Of a DNA stretch of 64,000 nt, positions 55,587-62,961 are shown in pieces. Numbering within the stretch: position 1 is the stretch's first letter; every line of letters begins with the position of its first letter. Origin of the DNA: Streptomyces actinomycinicus (GTDB taxonomy: Bacteria; Actinomycetota; Actinomycetes; Streptomycetales; Streptomycetaceae); NCBI RefSeq assembly GCF_016741775.1, contig NZ_JAERRK010000009.1, positions 206,359 to 270,358 of the forward strand. Reading direction: 5' to 3'. The notes beneath the pieces were generated by a model that did not search any database, was not told where the DNA came from, and saw only the letters and a program-made list of their open reading frames with translations. The position numbers were made by a program, and so were the translations under genes.

Positions 55587-56824
55587 CGGGTCCACTCCTT
55601 CCCGGCCGTGCGGACCGGCAACAGCCCGCGCAGGGCCAGCAGCCACAGCAGCGGATCCTCCACCCGCACCGGCTGCGGCCCCGCTTTCGGTACGTCCGCC
55701 GGGGCGTCCGGGGGCGGCGGCGCCCCCAGCGCCGACAGCCCGAACAGCGACAGCCTCGCGAAGTCGTGCTCCAGCTGGCGCAGCAGCGAGCCGCAGTTCC
55801 AGTCCACGAGCAGGGCCCGGAGTTCCTCGTGGACGGCGAGCCGGTCCTCGGCGTCGTAGGCGCCGCCCGTGTGCGCGGCGTTGCGCAGCAGCGGCGAGTG
55901 CGGGTCGAGCAGGGACCTGAGCATGTCCGTCTTGGTGACGGCCACCGCGATGGGCGTGGTCACCCGTTTGTCCGTCCCGCCCTTGCCGTGCGTGCGCAGC
56001 TGGGCCGCGAGGTCGGCGGCGATCTGCCGGGGTGCGGTCTCCACCACGGGCAGCGGCGGCCCGTCGTGCACGGGCAACCGGTCCCGGACGGAGCCGAGCT
56101 GCAGCGGATCGACCAGCAGGATGATGCCGTCCGCGGCGCTCAGATACCGGGTGTAGCGGTCGATCGCCTCGGCGCCCGCGAGATCCTCGCCGGCCGCGTC
56201 GAAGAAGACGAGCGTGGTGTGCCTGGTACCGGAAACGCGCAGGCGCCCGCGCCGGGGCAGGCTGAGCCGGTACAGCAGCGGGTCGTTGAAGCCGAGCGCG
56301 GACGGCCGGGTCGCGTCGGGCAGCCGCAGCCGCTCGTACAGGTCCTCGGCCATCTCCTTGTCACGCGACTGCGTGTGCTGTCCCATGGCGGCCAGCGAGG
56401 CGTGATAGGCCTGACCCACCCTGTGGTCCAGCTCGTTGCGGAGCACGGCCACATAGGTGCTCTTGCCGGAGGCCTTGGCCCCGACCAGGGCGATGATCCG
56501 GCTGTCCTGGTCGCAGTAGTCGCTGGGCAGATCGTTGTGGCACTCCGCGCACACCCGGACCGGCGTCGGTACCCCGCATCTGGGGCAGGGCACGCTGCTG
56601 CCGGCGCCGCCGAGCCCGGGGAGCCTGCGCGCGGGCGTGAACACGGGCCCGCGCTCCTGGGCACCCCGGGGCGTCCGCGGTCCCTGGAACGCGGCCCAGG
56701 CCTTGTCGGTCTCGGCCGCGCAGGGGGCACCGCCATGCACCCCGGTCGGAGTCATCAGACAGCGGTACGGCAGGCGGGCCGCCGATGCGCGAGCGAAGCA
56801 GTAGGGACAGATCACGGTCGTCAT
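55583..56824 (-). CDS. Soluble zinc-ribbon GTPase (double-GTPase type)
   Basis: 413 residues from ATG 56822-56824. The N-terminus has CPYCF (C6, C9) and later C80, C83, C92, C95, the zinc ribbons. The GTPase domain has P-loop GAKASGKST (115-123), DAAGED with DxxG at 209-212, and TKTD (297-300). No membrane helices. It is a paralogue in layout of the membrane GTPase at 51112 (ribbon, P-loop, DxxG, TKxD in the same order and similar spacing). It starts 3 bases after the upstream gene's stop and is coupled to the GAP1-type gene. Confidence 0.82.
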   Translation of the reverse strand: MTTVICPYCFARASAARLPYRCLMTPTGVHGGAPCAAETDKAWAAFQGPRTPRGAQERGPVFTPARRLPGLGGAGSSVPCPRCGVPTPVRVCAECHNDLPSDYCDQDSRIIALVGAKASGKSTYVAVLRNELDHRVGQAYHASLAAMGQHTQSRDKEMAEDLYERLRLPDATRPSALGFNDPLLYRLSLPRRGRLRVSGTRHTTLVFFDAAGEDLAGAEAIDRYTRYLSAADGIILLVDPLQLGSVRDRLPVHDGPPLPVVETAPRQIAADLAAQLRTHGKGGTDKRVTTPIAVAVTKTDMLRSLLDPHSPLLRNAAHTGGAYDAEDRLAVHEELRALLVDWNCGSLLRQLEHDFARLSLFGLSALGAPPPPDAPADVPKAGPQPVRVEDPLLWLLALRGLLPVRTAGKEWTR

Positions 56825-56827
56825 GGC

Positions 56828-59032
56828 TCAGCGCACCACCAGGCTGGCGAGAGGGGGTTCTTCGAGTCGCACCGAGGCCGCGTGCTCCCCGAGCAGGAAG
56901 CCGCGCAGGAAGTAGGGGGCGGCGCAGGGGGTGGCCGGCAGTTCCTTCTCGAGGCTGCCGAGCCGCGTCAGTTCGGGTCCGGATATCCGCAGCACGGTCG
57001 TGCCGTCGGACGCGTTCCGGGGGAGCAGGGTGCCGCTGCGCGCGACGCACACGAACTCGGGGGCCTGGGCGAGCCCTCCGGGCGCCGACAGCGTGACCCG
57101 CAGCAGTGTCGTGCGCTGCCGTCCGAACAACCGCCTGGGCACCCGCACCAGTTGGTAGGAGACCGCCGCGTCCGGCGGCACCAGCACCTCGGCCGTGTCG
57201 GGCACCACGACCACCGCACCGGGCACCCTGGGCACCGACACCGCCCTTACCCGGACGGCACCCCGGCCCACGGGCAGCTGCAGCCCGCCGCGCCGGTAGG
57301 CGTGTGCGGTGACGGTGCGCTCCCGGCCGTCCGCGGAGCCCACCGGCTGCCAGCCGACGACGAGGAGCGGGGCGTCCCCGGGCCAGTCCAGGACGATCCT
57401 CGCCTCTCCGCCGGGCAGCCGGTGGGCGGCGAGCCCGGGCACGGGGCGTACGGCCTCCACGCCGACGGCCGGCCCGGCCAGCGCCCGGGCGCCGCGCACG
57501 GCCACCGCGGCGACCTCGGTGTACGTGCCGGGCGGCGGGCGCAGGGCGCCCGCCGTCTCGGGCCAGTCCAGCGCGGGCGGCAGGTCGTCGGTGCGCAGCT
57601 CGGTGCCGGCCGCCGGCGCCCCGTCGGGCCACTTCACCAGCCTGACCTCGGCGTCCCGGGCCCCGGTCCAGGTGAACCGTACGGCCTCGCCGGCGGGCCC
57701 GGCGGTCAGGGCGCCGACGGGCTCCGGCCAAAGGTGCACGGTGGCGGTGGCGTCGACGCCCGGCGAGGAGACCGTGCGGCCGTCCGCCGTGGCGTAGTGG
57801 CACACGAGCCGGAAGCCGTGTTCGCCTGCCGGCAACCCGGTGGCCGTGAACCCGTGTTCACCGACGGCCAGCCGGGCGGTCCGCCCGTCGGGTCCGGTGT
57901 GCTCGACGGTGACGCCGGTGGCACCGGCCGGACGCCGCCAGGAGCAGTCGATCCGCCCCGGGCCGTCCCTGAACACCGGATCCTCCACCTCGGGGGCGAC
58001 GACCAGCGGCCGGGACACCAGCGGCGGGCCGTCGACCCGCCCGTTGCGCAGCGGCAGGGCCGCGTACCGGACGGTGGCGCCCGGCTCGGCGTCGGTGTCC
58101 CGGACCGTGCCCGCCGTGGCCGTGGAGGCGCCGAGCACGCTGCGTACGGAGGGCTCCTCCCGCTCGTTCCTGCGGAGCCGGAGCAGCTGCCACTCGCCCG
58201 GCGTGTCCCGGCGGTCCTCCCAGCTCAACTCGACGTGGTAGGCGTGGAGTTCGGCGCCGAGGCCGGAGTTGCGGCCGTGCACGCGGATCAGCCCGTCGAG
58301 GGCACGCAGGTCGTCGGCGGCGTCGCACAGCGCGCGCAGGTACGCGGCGCTCGCCTCGTCCCGGTCGTCCCGCGCCTCGGCCTCCTCCGCCGCCCGCAGG
58401 GCGTCCTCGGTCGCGCGCAGCCGCTCGGCGGCGTCGGTGCGCAAGGCCGCCAGGGCCGGGTCGCCGCCGTTCGGGGGGAGCCGGTCGAGCAGGGCGCACA
58501 GCCGGTGCAGCCGGCCCTGTGCCCGGGCGTCGGCCAGGGATTCGGCGGCGTCCCGCTGCCGGCCGTCGAGCCGGGGCCGCAGCCGGGCCGCCGCCACCAG
58601 GCCCGCCACTTCGGTCGGATGGATCCCCGACTCCGCCGCGAGCGCGGCGCGCCGGTGTACGGGGTGGTCCTGCAAGAGGTTGATCAGCTGGTACAGGACG
58701 ACCCGGCGCGGTGCCTGCGGATCGGCGCGGTGCAGGGTGGCCAGCTGGGCGGCGAGCGGGGCGACGGCGGGACCCGAGGATTCGGCCAGCACCTCCAGCA
58801 GCACCGCGTCCACCCGGCGCCGGCCGCGCGGCCCCGTGGGCACGTACAGCCCGTCCAGGACGCGTAGCCCGCCGGGACCGGCCCGCAGCACTTCGCCGAC
58901 GTGGCGTAAGCCGGCCGTCCGCTGGGCGGCGGCGAGGGTGTCGTACTCGCGCATGAGCGGGGTCAGCGGCAGACCCGACAGAGCCCTGGGCAGCCCCAGG
59001 TGATGCCCGAAATCCTGACCGGCCACACGCAC
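56828..59032 (-). CDS. Large protein with helical head and fibronectin-like beta repeats, first in the operon
   Basis: 734 residues from GTG 59030-59032 (GGGGGAG 5 bases upstream). Residues 1-255 are helical with repeated Arg/Ala/Leu patterns (RAALAAESGIHPTEVAGLVA, AERLRATEDALRAAEEAEAR). From about 260 onward at least four beta-sandwich repeats can be seen (VELSWEDR, RIDCSWRRPAGATGVTVEH, VRFTWTGARDAEVRLVKWP, ARIVLDWPG), each with the W and Y/L pattern of fibronectin type III domains. There is no signal peptide, so the repeats lie in the cytoplasm, which is unusual for bacterial FN3 domains. It may be the sensor or target-binding component. Confidence 0.75.
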   Translation of the reverse strand: MRVAGQDFGHHLGLPRALSGLPLTPLMREYDTLAAAQRTAGLRHVGEVLRAGPGGLRVLDGLYVPTGPRGRRRVDAVLLEVLAESSGPAVAPLAAQLATLHRADPQAPRRVVLYQLINLLQDHPVHRRAALAAESGIHPTEVAGLVAAARLRPRLDGRQRDAAESLADARAQGRLHRLCALLDRLPPNGGDPALAALRTDAAERLRATEDALRAAEEAEARDDRDEASAAYLRALCDAADDLRALDGLIRVHGRNSGLGAELHAYHVELSWEDRRDTPGEWQLLRLRRNEREEPSVRSVLGASTATAGTVRDTDAEPGATVRYAALPLRNGRVDGPPLVSRPLVVAPEVEDPVFRDGPGRIDCSWRRPAGATGVTVEHTGPDGRTARLAVGEHGFTATGLPAGEHGFRLVCHYATADGRTVSSPGVDATATVHLWPEPVGALTAGPAGEAVRFTWTGARDAEVRLVKWPDGAPAAGTELRTDDLPPALDWPETAGALRPPPGTYTEVAAVAVRGARALAGPAVGVEAVRPVPGLAAHRLPGGEARIVLDWPGDAPLLVVGWQPVGSADGRERTVTAHAYRRGGLQLPVGRGAVRVRAVSVPRVPGAVVVVPDTAEVLVPPDAAVSYQLVRVPRRLFGRQRTTLLRVTLSAPGGLAQAPEFVCVARSGTLLPRNASDGTTVLRISGPELTRLGSLEKELPATPCAAPYFLRGFLLGEHAASVRLEEPPLASLVVR

Positions 59033-59185
59033 CGTTCTCCCCCGATCGTGCTTCCCGGACCATCCCAGCAGATCCGGAGGTGGCCAGGAAGGGTTTTCGG
59101 GGAAACCGAGCAGGTCGCGGGCCGCCGTGGCGGAAGCCCCGCAGGCGGGCGCGGTGTGCGCCGGGAACGGGGCGTCGCGTGCGGA

Positions 59186-59926
59186 TCAGGCGCCGAGCGC
59201 CTCGAGGGCCGGACGGTGGGCCGCGTCGTACCGCTGCAGCAGCAGCCGCGCCACTTCCGGCGCCGGGCCCAGCACCTCGGCCAGTACGTCCGCCCCGGCC
59301 GCGCCGCGCGCGATGCGGTCCGGCAGGAAGCCGGGGGCCAGCACGTACGGTGCCACGGCGATCCGCTCGCAGCCGAGTCCCCGCAGTTCGCGGACCGCGT
59401 CCTCGGTGCGCGGAAGGGATGCGGAGGCGAACGCGGGCCGCACGGCGCACCAACCGGTGTGCCACCACTCCCGCGCGATGTCGGCGATCACCGCGATCGC
59501 CTCCGGGTCGGAGGACCCCGCCGAGGCCAGCACCACCCCGGTCGAGGACTTGTCGGCGGGCGTCAGTCCCGCCTCGTACAGCCGCCGTTCCAGCGCCGAC
59601 AGCAGCAGCGGGGACGGGCCGAGCACGTCCGCCTGCCGGATCCGCAGCCTGGCCGGCGCCTCCCGCAGCACGGCCGGGATGTCGGCCTTGGCGTGGAACG
59701 CGCGGGTCAGCAGCAGCGGCTGGGCCACGACGTCCCGGACGCCCTCCGCCGCCAGCGATTCCAGCACCCCGCTCACCGAAGGGATGTTGAAGTCCAGGAA
59801 CCCGGTCTCCACGCGCAGTCCCGGCCGCAGCGAACGCACCCGCTCCACCAGGGCGTGCACGGTCGCGGCGTGCCGCGGATCGCGGCTGCCGTGGGCGATG
59901 ACGAGGAGAACGGGCTTCGTGCGCAT
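59186..59926 (-). CDS. Sirohydrochlorin chelatase (CbiX/SirB type)
   Basis: 246 residues from ATG 59924-59926. The N-terminal metal-binding His is in PVLLVIAHGSRDPRHAATVH; a second motif VAQPLLLTRAFHAKADIP carries the other ligand His. The second half repeats the chelatase fold (GVVLASAGSSDPEAIAVI), as in the double-domain class. It inserts iron (or cobalt) into sirohydrochlorin, making siroheme for sulfite reductase. Its place directly behind ssuC fits that sulfur role. 153 bases separate it from the start of the GTPase operon. Confidence 0.93.
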   Translation of the reverse strand: MRTKPVLLVIAHGSRDPRHAATVHALVERVRSLRPGLRVETGFLDFNIPSVSGVLESLAAEGVRDVVAQPLLLTRAFHAKADIPAVLREAPARLRIRQADVLGPSPLLLSALERRLYEAGLTPADKSSTGVVLASAGSSDPEAIAVIADIAREWWHTGWCAVRPAFASASLPRTEDAVRELRGLGCERIAVAPYVLAPGFLPDRIARGAAGADVLAEVLGPAPEVARLLLQRYDAAHRPALEALGA

Positions 59927-59933
59927 GGAATCA

Positions 59934-60815
59934 GCTCTTCACCAGCAGGCCGCGGCTGCGCAGCACCCGCCGCTCCAGCGGACTGAAGATCAGCAGGTCG
60001 ATGGCGATGCCGACGAACAGGATGAGCAGGATGGCCTCGAAGATCATGGGCATGGAGCTGGCGTTGCGGCCGTTCTCCAGCAGGGCGCCCAGGCCGACGC
60101 CCAGGTCCGGTGAGGACGCGATGATCTCCGCGGCCATCAGCGAGCGCCAGGAGAAGGCCCAGCCCTGCTTCAGACCGGCCAGGTAGCCCGGCAACGCGGC
60201 CGGCAGGACGATGTGCACGGCGCCCTTCAGTCCGGTCGCCCCCATGGTGCGGCCCGCCCGCAGGTACAGCGGTGGCACGTGGTCGATGCCGGAGACGAGG
60301 CCGTTGGCGATGGACGGCACGGCGCCCAGCAGGATGACCGCGTACATCATCTCGTTGTCGAGGCCGAGCCAGAGCACCGCCGGCGGCACCCAGGCCACGG
60401 ACGGCAGCGACTGCAGACCGGACAGCACCGGACCGAGGGCGGCGCGCACGAACTTCACCCGGGCCACCAGCAGGCCCAGCGGAGTGCCGATGGCCAGCGC
60501 GAACAGGAAGCCCAGCAGACCGCGCGAGACGCTGGTCCAGATGTAGCCCAGCAGCTTGCCCTCGAGCCAGGCGCGCTTGAACTCGTCGCCGACGTCGGCG
60601 GGCGACGGCAGCTTCGTCGGGTCGTCGACGACCTTGAAGGAGATCAGCGCCTGCCACGCGACCAGTACCACCACGGTGGCGAGGACGGGTGGAAGGATCT
60701 TGCCGGTGAAGGTCTGCCGGAACGGTGTGCGGCCGGTGGCCGAGGTCTCCAGGGCGTCCAGGCCCGCCTCGACACTGCCCGTATCCGCGGCGGTCCCCGT
60801 CTCAGTGCTGGCCAT
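59934..60815 (-). CDS. ssuC: Alkanesulfonate-type ABC permease
   Basis: About 294 residues from ATG 60813-60815 (GGGGAGA upstream; an alternative GTG lies at 60831-60833), ending at the TCA-reverse stop near 59934. Six membrane helices (for example VLATVVVLVAWQALISF) and the coupling loop RAGRTMGATGLKGAVHIVLP. It overlaps the ATPase gene by about 14 bases. With SsuA and SsuB it imports sulfonates, taurine or related sulfur sources. Exact substrate is not determinable. Confidence 0.9.
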
Positions 60816-61581
60816 GTCGGCGGATCTCCCCACGCAGTACTTCGGTGATCTCGAGGGACAGTTCGGCGACCGGCGCGTCCTCGATACGCCGCGGCTGCGG
60901 TATGTCCACGCGCCACTCGCGGGCCACCCGGCCCGGGCGCGAGGACAGCAGCACCACCCGCTGGGCGAGCCGCACCGCCTCGCGCACGTTGTGCGTCACG
61001 AACAGCACGGACACCCCGGTCTCGGCCCAGATCCGGGTCAGTTCGTCGTGCAGCAGGTCACGGGTGATCGCGTCCAGTGCCGCGAACGGCTCGTCCATCA
61101 GCAGCAGCTGGCTGTCCTGCGCGAGCGCCCGGGCCATGGCGACCCGCTGCCGCATGCCGCCGGACAGCTCGTGCACCCGCTTGCCGTACGAGCCCTGCAG
61201 CCGCACCAGTTCGAGCAGCGCCTCGGCGCGCTCACGGCGCTCGTTCTTGGGAACTCCCCTGAGTTTCAGGGCGAGTTCGATGTTCTTGCCCGCGGTCAGC
61301 CACGGGAACAGGGCGTGCTCCTGGAACATCAGGGCCGGGCGCCCGTCGGTCGCGATGCTGCCGGCGGAGGGCTGGTCCAGCCCCGCCACCAGGTTCAGCA
61401 GCGTCGACTTGCCGCAGCCCGAGGCCCCCAGGAGGGTGACGAACTCGCCCGGTGCGACATCGAGGACGATGTCGTCCAGAACGAGCTGCTGCCCGCCCGG
61501 TGTCGCGAAGGACTTCGAGACGTGCTCGATGCGCGCCGCGTACTCGACCGACTGCTCGGCCTTGGCGAGGGTCGTGGCCAT
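60802..61581 (-). CDS. ssuB: Alkanesulfonate-type ABC ATPase
   Basis: 259 residues from ATG 61579-61581, chosen over an upstream in-frame ATG because AGGAGGTGA lies at ideal spacing. Walker A GASGCGKST, signature LSGGMRQRVA, Walker B LLLMDEPFAALD, switch His in FVTHNVREA. The Q-loop is MFQEHALFPW. It powers uptake with the ssuC permease. The gene is 35 bases after ssuA. Confidence 0.94.
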   Translation of the reverse strand: MATTLAKAEQSVEYAARIEHVSKSFATPGGQQLVLDDIVLDVAPGEFVTLLGASGCGKSTLLNLVAGLDQPSAGSIATDGRPALMFQEHALFPWLTAGKNIELALKLRGVPKNERRERAEALLELVRLQGSYGKRVHELSGGMRQRVAMARALAQDSQLLLMDEPFAALDAITRDLLHDELTRIWAETGVSVLFVTHNVREAVRLAQRVVLLSSRPGRVAREWRVDIPQPRRIEDAPVAELSLEITEVLRGEIRRHGQH

Positions 61582-61616
61582 GGTCGTCACCTCCTGGGAA
61601 CTCATCGGCTGGGTAC

Positions 61617-62726
61617 TTACTTCGCGCTGAGCCCGGCGTCGCCGACGGCCGGCCTGCCCTCGGCCGCGAGGACCTTGTTCAGGAGAGTGAGGTCGTAGAT
61701 GCCGTCCAGCTTCGGGTCGTCCAGCAGACCGGCCTTGACGGCGTGCTGCGCCTCGGTGTTGAGGGTCGCGGCCAGCGGGTCGTCGGTGATCTGGATGGAC
61801 TTCCACGCCGGGTCCAGGACGTCGGCCGGCAGCTCCTTGCCGGAGTCGCTGCCCAGCTGCTTGTTCGCGGCGGCCTTCGCCTCGTCCGGGTTGGCGTTGA
61901 TCCACTTGTTGGTCTCGACCGACGCCTTCAGGACCGCCTCGACGGCCTTCGGGTGCTCCTTCAGGAACTTCTGCGACACGATGATGTTCGTGATCACGAA
62001 CTTCTTGTCGGGCCACAGGGAGGACTCGTCCAGCAGCACCTTGCCGCCCTCGGCCACCAGCTTGGACGCGGTCGGCTCCGGCACCCAGGCACCGTCGATG
62101 GAGCCGGACTTGTAGGCGTCCGGGGTCACCTTGTTGTCCGTGCGCACGACGGACACGTCGCCCTTGCCGCTCTCCGCGTCGACCTTCCAGCCCTGCTCGG
62201 CCGCCCAGTTGAGGAACGCCACGTCCTGCGTGTTGCCGAGCTGGGGGGTGGCGATCCGCTTGCCCTTGACGTCCTTCAGGGACTTGATCTTCTTCGGGTC
62301 GACCACCAGCTTCACACCGCCGGACGCGGAACCGCCGATGATGCGCAGGTTCTTGCCGTCGGACTTGGTGTAGCCGTTGATCGACGGGGACGGGCCGATC
62401 CAGCCGATGTCGATGGAGCCCGAGTTGAGCGCCTCGATCTCGGAGGGCCCGGCGTTGAAGATCCGGTAGTCGGCCTTGGTGGCGCCCAGCTCCTTCTGGA
62501 AGAAGCCCTTCTGGTTGCCGACCAGCGCGGTCGCGTGGGTCAGGTTCCCGAAGTACCCGATCTTGACGGAGTCGAGTCCGTCGATCTTCTCGGCCCCGGC
62601 GGCGATCTTGGCGGAGCTGTCGTCCTTGGCCTCGGAACCGTAGCCGCAGGCGGCGAGGGCGAGCAGAGGGAGCGCGGCGAGCGCGGCCACGCCGCGGCGG
62701 CGGATTGTCGAGCGGTTGGCAGGCAC
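61617..62726 (-). CDS. ssuA: Alkanesulfonate-type ABC substrate-binding lipoprotein
   Basis: 369 residues from GTG 62724-62726 (GAGAGGAAA upstream). Lipobox LALAACG places the lipid Cys near residue 27. The body follows the SsuA/TauA pattern: KIGYFGNLTHATALVGNQKG, EALNSGSIDIGWIGPSPSING, KRIATPQLGNTQDVAFLNWA, WVPEPTASKLVAEGGK. It binds aliphatic sulfonates outside the membrane. The gene is last-but-two in the sulfur operon; a leader-like ORF lies 128 bases upstream. Confidence 0.93.
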   Translation of the reverse strand: MPANRSTIRRRGVAALAALPLLALAACGYGSEAKDDSSAKIAAGAEKIDGLDSVKIGYFGNLTHATALVGNQKGFFQKELGATKADYRIFNAGPSEIEALNSGSIDIGWIGPSPSINGYTKSDGKNLRIIGGSASGGVKLVVDPKKIKSLKDVKGKRIATPQLGNTQDVAFLNWAAEQGWKVDAESGKGDVSVVRTDNKVTPDAYKSGSIDGAWVPEPTASKLVAEGGKVLLDESSLWPDKKFVITNIIVSQKFLKEHPKAVEAVLKASVETNKWINANPDEAKAAANKQLGSDSGKELPADVLDPAWKSIQITDDPLAATLNTEAQHAVKAGLLDDPKLDGIYDLTLLNKVLAAEGRPAVGDAGLSAK

Positions 62727-62747
62727 GGGAGGGTTTCCTCTCGTTGG

Positions 62748-62781
62748 CCCGGCGGTCACGGGTTTTCAGGTCGTGGCCGGG
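62748..62781 (-). promoter_or_regulatory. Hairpin in the ssuA leader
   Basis: CCCGGC (62748-62753) pairs with GCCGGG (62776-62781), and CACG (62757-62760) with CGTG (62772-62775), leaving a 3-base bulge. It ends 21 bases upstream of the ssuA start and could cover the ribosome binding site region or act as an attenuator. Confidence 0.45.
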
Positions 62782-62854
62782 AGTTCGGCAAAGGGTCTTC
62801 GTCGCTTCCGGGACGTCGGGTGGGGGGACTGGGCGCTCGAGCGGTGAGCGTACG

Positions 62855-62959
62855 TCAGCACGCACATCGGGCAACCCCGCCCTGCCCGCTGCCGAGGTAG
62901 CCGCTGCCGACGCGGCCGCCCTCCTTCGCGAACGTCGAGTAGAAGTCCGTGGAGTTCAT
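62855..62959 (-). CDS. 34-residue Cys-ending leader-like ORF between cysN and ssuA
   Basis: ATG at 62957-62959 starts two bases after the cysN stop (TGA-CC-ATG), so it can be reached by translational coupling; its own binding site is weak. It begins MNSTDFYSTFAKEGG, continues Gly/Ser-rich (SGYLGSGQGG) and ends VARCAC before TGA. Two cysteines among the last three codons, in a sulfur-assimilation operon, suggest a leader through which ribosome stalling at Cys codons could affect ssuA. GGGCA/TGCCC (62869-62887) can form a hairpin over its end. Confidence 0.5.
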   Translation of the reverse strand: MNSTDFYSTFAKEGGRVGSGYLGSGQGGVARCAC

Positions 62960-62961
62960 GG

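Noticed and set aside
52470..55859. A 1129-codon open frame on the plus strand opposite the GAP1-type gene
   Set aside because: It is an antisense frame in GC-rich DNA; the minus strand shows proper domains, start signals and overlapping gene junctions, while this frame is Arg/Pro-rich without motifs.
55766..58867. A 1033-codon open frame on the plus strand opposite the GTPase and beta-repeat genes
   Set aside because: Its composition is that of an antisense frame (Gly, Arg, Val, His rich) and it runs through two well-supported minus-strand genes.
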